Assembly (NCBI GenBank): GCA_029858145.1
Contig: JAOUFP010000055.1
Span: forward strand, 1 to 10,525
Length of the DNA stretch: 10,525 bases
Source of the DNA: Nitrospirota bacterium
GTDB taxonomy: Bacteria; Nitrospirota; Thermodesulfovibrionia; Thermodesulfovibrionales; UBA6898
Reading direction: 5' to 3'
Shown here: positions 6,851-10,525 of the stretch, piece after piece
How the letters are laid out: every line of letters begins with the position of its first letter
Numbering within the stretch: position 1 is the first letter of the stretch
Notes under the pieces: model-generated
Told to the model about the DNA's origin: nothing
Database searches by the model: none
Seen by the model: only the letters and a program-made list of their open reading frames with translations
Made by a program: the position numbers and the translations under genes

Positions 6851-6867
6851 AAAATAAAAGATATTTT

Positions 6868-6882
6868 GGGAGGTTACATTTG
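6868..6882 (+). promoter_or_regulatory. Strong Shine-Dalgarno with TTG start codon of ftsH
   Basis: GGGAGG (6868-6873) lies 6 bases before TTG (6880-6882). No ATG or GTG occurs nearby in frame until codons inside the first membrane segment, so TTG is the only start that preserves the N-terminal helix. Confidence 0.78.
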
Positions 6883-8724
6883 AATACTTACAGAAGTCTT
6901 TTCATATGGTTACTGATCGGCATCATGATTATTCTGCTGTTCAACCTGCTCAACGCGCCGCAAAAAACGCAGGAAGAAATAATCTTCTCCGAATTCATGA
7001 CAAAGCTTGAAGCAAATCAGATCGATGAAGTCACGATCAAGGAAAACAGCATCACCGGACGTCTTAAGGACGGCACAAAGTTCAAGTCGTATTCACCCGA
7101 CTATCCGGAGCTCATAAATACCATGCGGAGCAAGAATATAAAGATCACCGTTAAACCGGAAGATCAGAATCCCTGGTACGTCAACTTCTTCTTTACCTGG
7201 GGGCCTATTATATTCATCGCCGTAATATGGATATTCTTCATGCGACAGATGCAAAGCGGAGGAAACAAGGCGATGTCTTTCGGCAAGTCAAAGGCGCGCC
7301 TGATATCCGAAAAATCCGTCAAGATAACCTTTTCCGATATAGCGGGAATCGAAGAGGCAAAGGTAGAGGTCCAGGAGATAATAGATTTTCTGAAAGACCC
7401 CCATAAATTCCAGAAGCTCGGAGGGAAGATACCAAAAGGAGTACTCCTTGTCGGCTCACCGGGAACGGGAAAGACACTCCTTGCAAGGGCCATTGCCGGA
7501 GAGGCGGGGGTTCCCTTCTTCAGCATCAGTGGTTCGGACTTTGTGGAAATGTTCGTCGGCGTAGGGGCTTCAAGAGTACGCGACCTCTTTGAGCAGGCGA
7601 AGAAGAGTGCCCCGTGTATTATTTTCATCGACGAAATCGACGCAGTGGGAAGGCACAGGGGAGCGGGACTCGGAGGAGGACACGATGAACGCGAACAGAC
7701 GCTTAACCAGCTGCTCGTGGAAATGGACGGGTTCGAAGGCAACGAAGGGATAATCATCATCGCGGCCACAAACAGGCCGGACGTTCTCGATCCTGCGCTG
7801 CTGAGACCGGGACGGTTCGACAGACAAGTCGTTGTACCCCAGCCCGATGTCAAAGGCAGGTTAGAGATATTGAAAGTGCACACACGGAATATTCCGATAG
7901 ACGAGAACGTCAATCTGGAGAAGATAGCAAGGGGAACGCCCGGTTTTTCAGGCGCTGACCTTGCCAATCTCGTGAATGAGGCTGCTCTTCTCGCGGCGAG
8001 GAAATCCAAGACAAAAGTGGAGAATGCAGACCTGGAGGCGGCAAAAGACAAGGTGCTGATGGGCGTCGAGAGAAAAAGTATGATCATCAGCGAAGAGGAG
8101 AAAAAGAACACCGCATATCATGAAGCGGGCCACGCGCTTGTTGCCAAGCTCACACCAGGCACCGACCCTATCCATAAGGTCAGCATCATCCCGCGGGGAA
8201 GAGCTCTCGGGGTGACCCAGCAGTTGCCTATTGACGACAAATATACATATTCCAAGGACTACCTCGAAAAGACCCTGCAGGTGCTTATGGGAGGCAGAGC
8301 TGCGGAAGAAATCGCACTTCACCACATGACGACCGGCGCCGGCAATGACATTGAGAGGGCCACGGAACTGGCAAGAAAGATGGTTACGGTCTGGGGAATG
8401 AGCGAGAAGCTCGGTCCGCTCACCTTCGGCAAGAAAGATGAGCAGATATTCCTCGGCAGGGAAATCGCCCAGCATAAGGATTACAGTGAAAAAACGGCTG
8501 TCGATATAGACGAGGAAGTGAGGCGTCTGGTTTCGGAGGCGTATGCGTTTTCCAAGGGCCTGCTTGAGCAGAACTATGATCTTCTCGATGCATTCGCCAA
8601 GAAGCTGCTCGAAAAAGAAACCATGGACCTCCCTGAGATCGATGAACTGATCGCAGTAGTGCATACTCCCAAACAGGACCCTGCAGTGGAATGCGATGAA
8701 ACAGGCTGCACCGGGATCGCCTGA
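6880..8724 (+). CDS. ftsH: ATP-dependent zinc metalloprotease FtsH
   Basis: FtsH is a hexameric inner-membrane AAA+ protease that extracts and degrades misfolded membrane proteins and some cytosolic regulators, including tmRNA-tagged ones. The 614-residue product has a membrane segment at 8-25, a periplasmic domain to about 100, a second segment at 102-121, then the AAA+ module: Walker A GSPGTGKT (192-199, K198), pore loop FVGVG (225-229), Walker B IIFIDEID (247-254, D251/E252) and second region of homology RPGRFDR (309-315). The protease domain carries HEAGH (414-418) and the third zinc ligand D490 in GAGNDIERAT. Walker A has Ser where many FtsH have Pro or Ala, a tolerated change. The C-terminal tail contains an uncommon C-D-E-T-G-C pair of cysteines (C605, C610). 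The start is TTG with a strong ribosome site. folP follows after a 125-base spacer. Confidence 0.98.
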   Translation: MNTYRSLFIWLLIGIMIILLFNLLNAPQKTQEEIIFSEFMTKLEANQIDEVTIKENSITGRLKDGTKFKSYSPDYPELINTMRSKNIKITVKPEDQNPWYVNFFFTWGPIIFIAVIWIFFMRQMQSGGNKAMSFGKSKARLISEKSVKITFSDIAGIEEAKVEVQEIIDFLKDPHKFQKLGGKIPKGVLLVGSPGTGKTLLARAIAGEAGVPFFSISGSDFVEMFVGVGASRVRDLFEQAKKSAPCIIFIDEIDAVGRHRGAGLGGGHDEREQTLNQLLVEMDGFEGNEGIIIIAATNRPDVLDPALLRPGRFDRQVVVPQPDVKGRLEILKVHTRNIPIDENVNLEKIARGTPGFSGADLANLVNEAALLAARKSKTKVENADLEAAKDKVLMGVERKSMIISEEEKKNTAYHEAGHALVAKLTPGTDPIHKVSIIPRGRALGVTQQLPIDDKYTYSKDYLEKTLQVLMGGRAAEEIALHHMTTGAGNDIERATELARKMVTVWGMSEKLGPLTFGKKDEQIFLGREIAQHKDYSEKTAVDIDEEVRRLVSEAYAFSKGLLEQNYDLLDAFAKKLLEKETMDLPEIDELIAVVHTPKQDPAVECDETGCTGIA

Positions 8725-8804
8725 GAGAGAATAAGACGGGCAACACGTTCTCCGGGAGCCGGCGATATTTTGGTGAACAGCGGGCATCCTTGTAAATACA
8801 CCAG

Positions 8805-8829
8805 ACGGCGGGATTCACCTTCCCGCCGT
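8805..8829 (+). terminator. GC-rich hairpin between ftsH and folP, probable (partial) terminator
   Basis: ACGGCGGGA (8805-8813) and TCCCGCCGT (8821-8829) form a perfect 9-bp stem with a 7-base loop, followed by TCTCATTTC. The stem is strong but the T tract is interrupted, so termination may be partial and folP may be expressed by read-through. No clear folP promoter was found in 8725-8804. Confidence 0.55.
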
Positions 8830-8849
8830 TCTCATTTCAAGAGGACAAA

Positions 8850-9698
8850 ATGATGAGACTTACCTGGTCACGCTACGATCTTGACCTCGACAAAAAGACC
8901 CATATCATGGGAATCCTGAATATTACTCCTGATTCATTCTCTGACGGCGGGCTGCACTTTGACAAATCCAGTGCCGTAGATCATGCACTCAGAATGGTTG
9001 AGGACGGCGCCGATATTCTTGATATCGGCGGAGAATCGACAAGACCCGGCTCCGAGCCTGTCTCATTAGAAGAAGAACTGAGCCGCACGTTACCGGTTAT
9101 AGAGGCGCTCGCGGGAAAAATCACCGTGCCGATCTCCATAGATACCTATAAATCAGAGGTTGCGCTGAGGGCGCTCGAATCCGGAGCATCCATCGTCAAT
9201 GACATCAGTGGCATGCGATTCGATCCTGAGATGGCCGGAATTGTCTCAAGACATAAGGTGCCTGTCGTCATCATGCATATCAAAGGCACCCCAAAAAACA
9301 TGCAGGCCAATCCAACATACAATGCGCTGGTCCCGGAGATCATGGACTACTTTCAGGAAAGCATCCGGTTCGCCGCAAAGTCCGGCATTCCTGAAAATAT
9401 GATAATTCTGGATCCTGGAATCGGCTTCGGCAAGACCTTTGAGCATAATCTTGAGATAATAAACAATCTGGACCAATTCTCGCTGCTTAAAAAGCCTCTT
9501 CTCATAGGACCTTCAAGAAAAGCTTTTTTGGGAAAGATTCTGGGAGGACTTCCACCTCACGAAAGAATTGAAGGCACTGCAGCATCAGTAGCCATTTCCA
9601 TTATGAAAGGCGCACATATCGTCAGGGTTCATGATGTGCGGCAAATGTCGAGAGTAGCGAGGGTTGCGGATGCCATTAAACAGCAAAGAATATTGTGA
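8850..9698 (+). CDS. folP: Dihydropteroate synthase
   Basis: FolP condenses 6-hydroxymethyl-dihydropterin pyrophosphate with p-aminobenzoate to give dihydropteroate in folate synthesis, and is the sulfonamide target. The 282-residue TIM-barrel product has the full motif set: GILNITPDSFSDGG (21-34, N24 for metal), DIGGESTRPG (58-67, D58), SIDT (96-99, D98), NDISG (117-121), MHIKGTP (142-148), LDPGIGFGK (187-195, D188), GPSRK (220-224, K224) and RVHDV (259-263, R259, H261). Two adjacent ATGs (8850 and 8853) both follow GAGGA; the second has better spacing (7 rather than 4 bases), so the protein may begin one residue later. The ftsH-folP order is common in bacteria. The gene ends 4 bases from the convergent nuclease gene. 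Confidence 0.97.
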   Translation: MMRLTWSRYDLDLDKKTHIMGILNITPDSFSDGGLHFDKSSAVDHALRMVEDGADILDIGGESTRPGSEPVSLEEELSRTLPVIEALAGKITVPISIDTYKSEVALRALESGASIVNDISGMRFDPEMAGIVSRHKVPVVIMHIKGTPKNMQANPTYNALVPEIMDYFQESIRFAAKSGIPENMIILDPGIGFGKTFEHNLEIINNLDQFSLLKKPLLIGPSRKAFLGKILGGLPPHERIEGTAASVAISIMKGAHIVRVHDVRQMSRVARVADAIKQQRIL

Positions 9699-9702
9699 TC
9701 CA

Positions 9703-10248
9703 TTATCTCCACGGATGCTCTTTTCTATATTCATAGGGGCTCTCCTGTAAACCGTCTTTTCCCCAGATGCCGGTTTTACTTTCCCTTGCCCTCCTCTGCG
9801 CGACACGGAATCTCTTCTCGTATTTCACATTCGGAGGAATGGTGAGCAGGACGGCAAATCCTTCTTTAAGCAGCTCCTCATTGATCAGCCTTCCATCCCG
9901 CATCCAAATATAGCCGAGAATGCGGCCGTACTTGTCCCTTCGTTCGACATCATACTCAAGTAAAATTTTCGCATCCGTGGCCGCCAAAAGAGATTTGAGA
10001 CATTTTCTCGCCTTCCTGCCCCATGGTCTCTGCTCCATCTCAGGAGTATCGATCCCAATCAGACGGATCTTCTCAAAGCGGCTGTCTACCACACCTCCGA
10101 TTGTATCACCGTCATAAATTTTTTCCACCCAGACGGTATTGCCTGAGCCTTTACCGGCATCCGGGGCAGATATCCCTCTTGTCGCAAACAAAAGAAAAAC
10201 GCAGAGGACAAGGATGACCCAAAAAACCTTTGAAAATCTGTCATTCAT
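9703..10248 (-). CDS. Secreted staphylococcal-nuclease-like (thermonuclease) protein
   Basis: This is a 181-residue SNase-fold protein (TNase/PF00565) with an N-terminal hydrophobic segment at about 8-23 and a likely signal peptide ending near ISA (25-28), suggesting export to the periplasm or outside. The calcium-dependent nuclease residues of the Staphylococcus enzyme have visible counterparts: D48 in YDGDTI, R62 in IRLIGIDTPE with D67 and E70, and R109 in RRDKYGRILGYIW. It should therefore be an active endonuclease on DNA or RNA; nutrient scavenging or eDNA turnover is inference. The C terminus continues past the barrel with IWGKDGLQESPYEYRKEHP. No Shine-Dalgarno precedes the ATG, but a small open frame ends in an ATGA overlap with it, and TATACT lies 7 bases upstream of the ATG, so coupled or leaderless translation are the alternatives. 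It converges on folP with no terminator between them. Confidence 0.92.
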   Translation of the reverse strand: MNDRFSKVFWVILVLCVFLLFATRGISAPDAGKGSGNTVWVEKIYDGDTIGGVVDSRFEKIRLIGIDTPEMEQRPWGRKARKCLKSLLAATDAKILLEYDVERRDKYGRILGYIWMRDGRLINEELLKEGFAVLLTIPPNVKYEKRFRVAQRRARESKTGIWGKDGLQESPYEYRKEHPWR

Positions 10249-10364
10249 GCTGCATAGTATACTTTACGGAAAGGCCTTTCATATACGCTTATTTCAGCAG
10301 AAAATGCTTTGATCACTCCTGTTATCATAAAAGATTTTTTAAGGGCATCCGCAACATATTTCAC
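10245..10364 (-). CDS. Possible 39-residue small ORF coupled to the nuclease gene
   Basis: From GTG at 10364 (or ATG at 10328, giving 27 residues) this frame runs to a TGA that overlaps the nuclease ATG as ATGA. The peptide begins (M)KYVADALKKSFMITG and ends in FRKVYYAA: basic, partly amphipathic, with no recognised domain. Codon choice (AAA, GAA, ATA, AGG, GCA) looks like the neighbouring genes. Only GAGAA lies right next to the GTG, so its own ribosome site is poor. The frame stays open upstream into the terminator, so the openness alone is weak evidence. It could be a leader peptide for translational coupling or simply chance. Confidence 0.3.
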   Translation of the reverse strand: MKYVADALKKSFMITGVIKAFSAEISVYERPFRKVYYAA

Positions 10365-10383
10365 TTCTCGGTTACACGACGAA

Positions 10384-10414
10384 AAAAAGCCCCTGCAGAG
10401 TGCAGGGGCTTTTT
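10384..10414. terminator. Strong bidirectional intrinsic terminator
   Basis: AAAAAGCCCCTGCA (10384-10397) and TGCAGGGGCTTTTT (10401-10414) form a perfect 14-bp stem around a GAG loop. T runs flank it on both strands (five on the plus strand, seven on the minus strand). It lies 29 bases past the stop of the minus-strand gene at the right edge, its natural client, and could also stop plus-strand read-through from folP. Confidence 0.9.
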
Positions 10415-10442
10415 GGAGATACTATTTAAAAGGTGCTGTCTA

Positions 10443-10525
10443 TTAGTTGTGGGCCTTGGCTTCGCCGGTCTCTTTCGCCTTGCCGAAGCTGGCAACTACG
10501 TCAACTACATAGCCCATCGCTGTCC
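10443..10525 (-). CDS. C-terminal end of an unrecognised protein (cut by window edge)
   Basis: Reading the minus strand from the window edge, 26 codons are followed by TAA at 10445-10443. The tail begins TAMGYVVDVVASFGK and finishes AKETGEAKAHN: a hydrophobic stretch followed by a short charged tail. I do not recognise a family from this fragment. The frame is supported by ending at a stop 29 bases before a strong terminator and by coding-like composition. The start and most of the gene lie beyond 10525. Confidence 0.6.
   Translation of the reverse strand, partial: TAMGYVVDVVASFGKAKETGEAKAHN

Noticed and set aside
7164..8111. Long minus-strand open frame (315 codons) inside ftsH
   Set aside because: It mirrors the conserved ftsH codons, is rich in Ser/Pro/Arg typical of antisense shadow translation, and shows no domain or ribosome site.
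7948..8787. Minus-strand open frame of 279 codons over the end of ftsH
   Set aside because: Antisense shadow of a highly conserved gene in a codon-biased region; no motif supports it.
1..10525. Mobile elements, CRISPR arrays, phage or defence genes
   Set aside because: No transposase or integrase motifs, no regularly spaced direct repeats and no att-like duplications beside the tmRNA 3' end were seen.

Overview
The window looks like an ordinary chromosomal housekeeping segment from a diderm (Gram-negative-type) bacterium. Gene content and order suggest Nitrospirota or a deltaproteobacterial relative: smpB next to a one-piece tmRNA, a secreted AMIN-like/Amidase_3 amidase followed by a GerMN protein, murI and rph, and ftsH followed by folP. 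No phage, transposase, CRISPR or defence gene was seen. The lineage is an inference from layout and protein style; a phylogeny of FtsH or RNase PH would settle it. Nearly every conserved protein is intact and keeps its catalytic residues.

Layout. Positions 1-2304 (minus strand): a YggS-type PLP-binding protein, cut by the window edge, with a B12-binding-domain-like radical SAM protein upstream of it. A divergent spacer of about 300 bases carries a small C/G-rich palindromic element. Positions 2619-3452 (plus strand): the trans-translation pair smpB and ssrA (tmRNA), with pseudoknot PK1, the tag frame, the tRNA-like end and an encoded CCA all visible. Positions 3597-6762 (plus): a tightly packed operon of cell-wall amidase, GerMN membrane protein, murI and rph, with gaps of -8, +1 and +2 bases. 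A 117-base spacer with an unusual hairpin and a promoter-like pair precedes ftsH, which starts at TTG. A GC-rich hairpin lies between ftsH and folP. folP converges, 4 bases apart, on a minus-strand secreted staphylococcal-nuclease-like protein. Upstream of that nuclease are a possible 39-residue ORF overlapping its start (ATGA), a strong bidirectional terminator, and the C-terminal end of an unrecognised minus-strand gene.

How the parts relate: SmpB-tmRNA rescues stalled ribosomes and tags the products for proteolysis; FtsH, encoded nearby, is one of the proteases known to degrade tagged proteins. MurI supplies D-glutamate for peptidoglycan, while the amidase and GerMN protein are probably envelope factors. 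RNase PH trims tRNA 3' ends. FolP serves folate synthesis. I do not see a convincing new multi-gene system. The points most worth checking are the nuclease-coupled small ORF, the rph-ftsH hairpin, the amidase-GerMN pair and the uncharacterised radical SAM protein.
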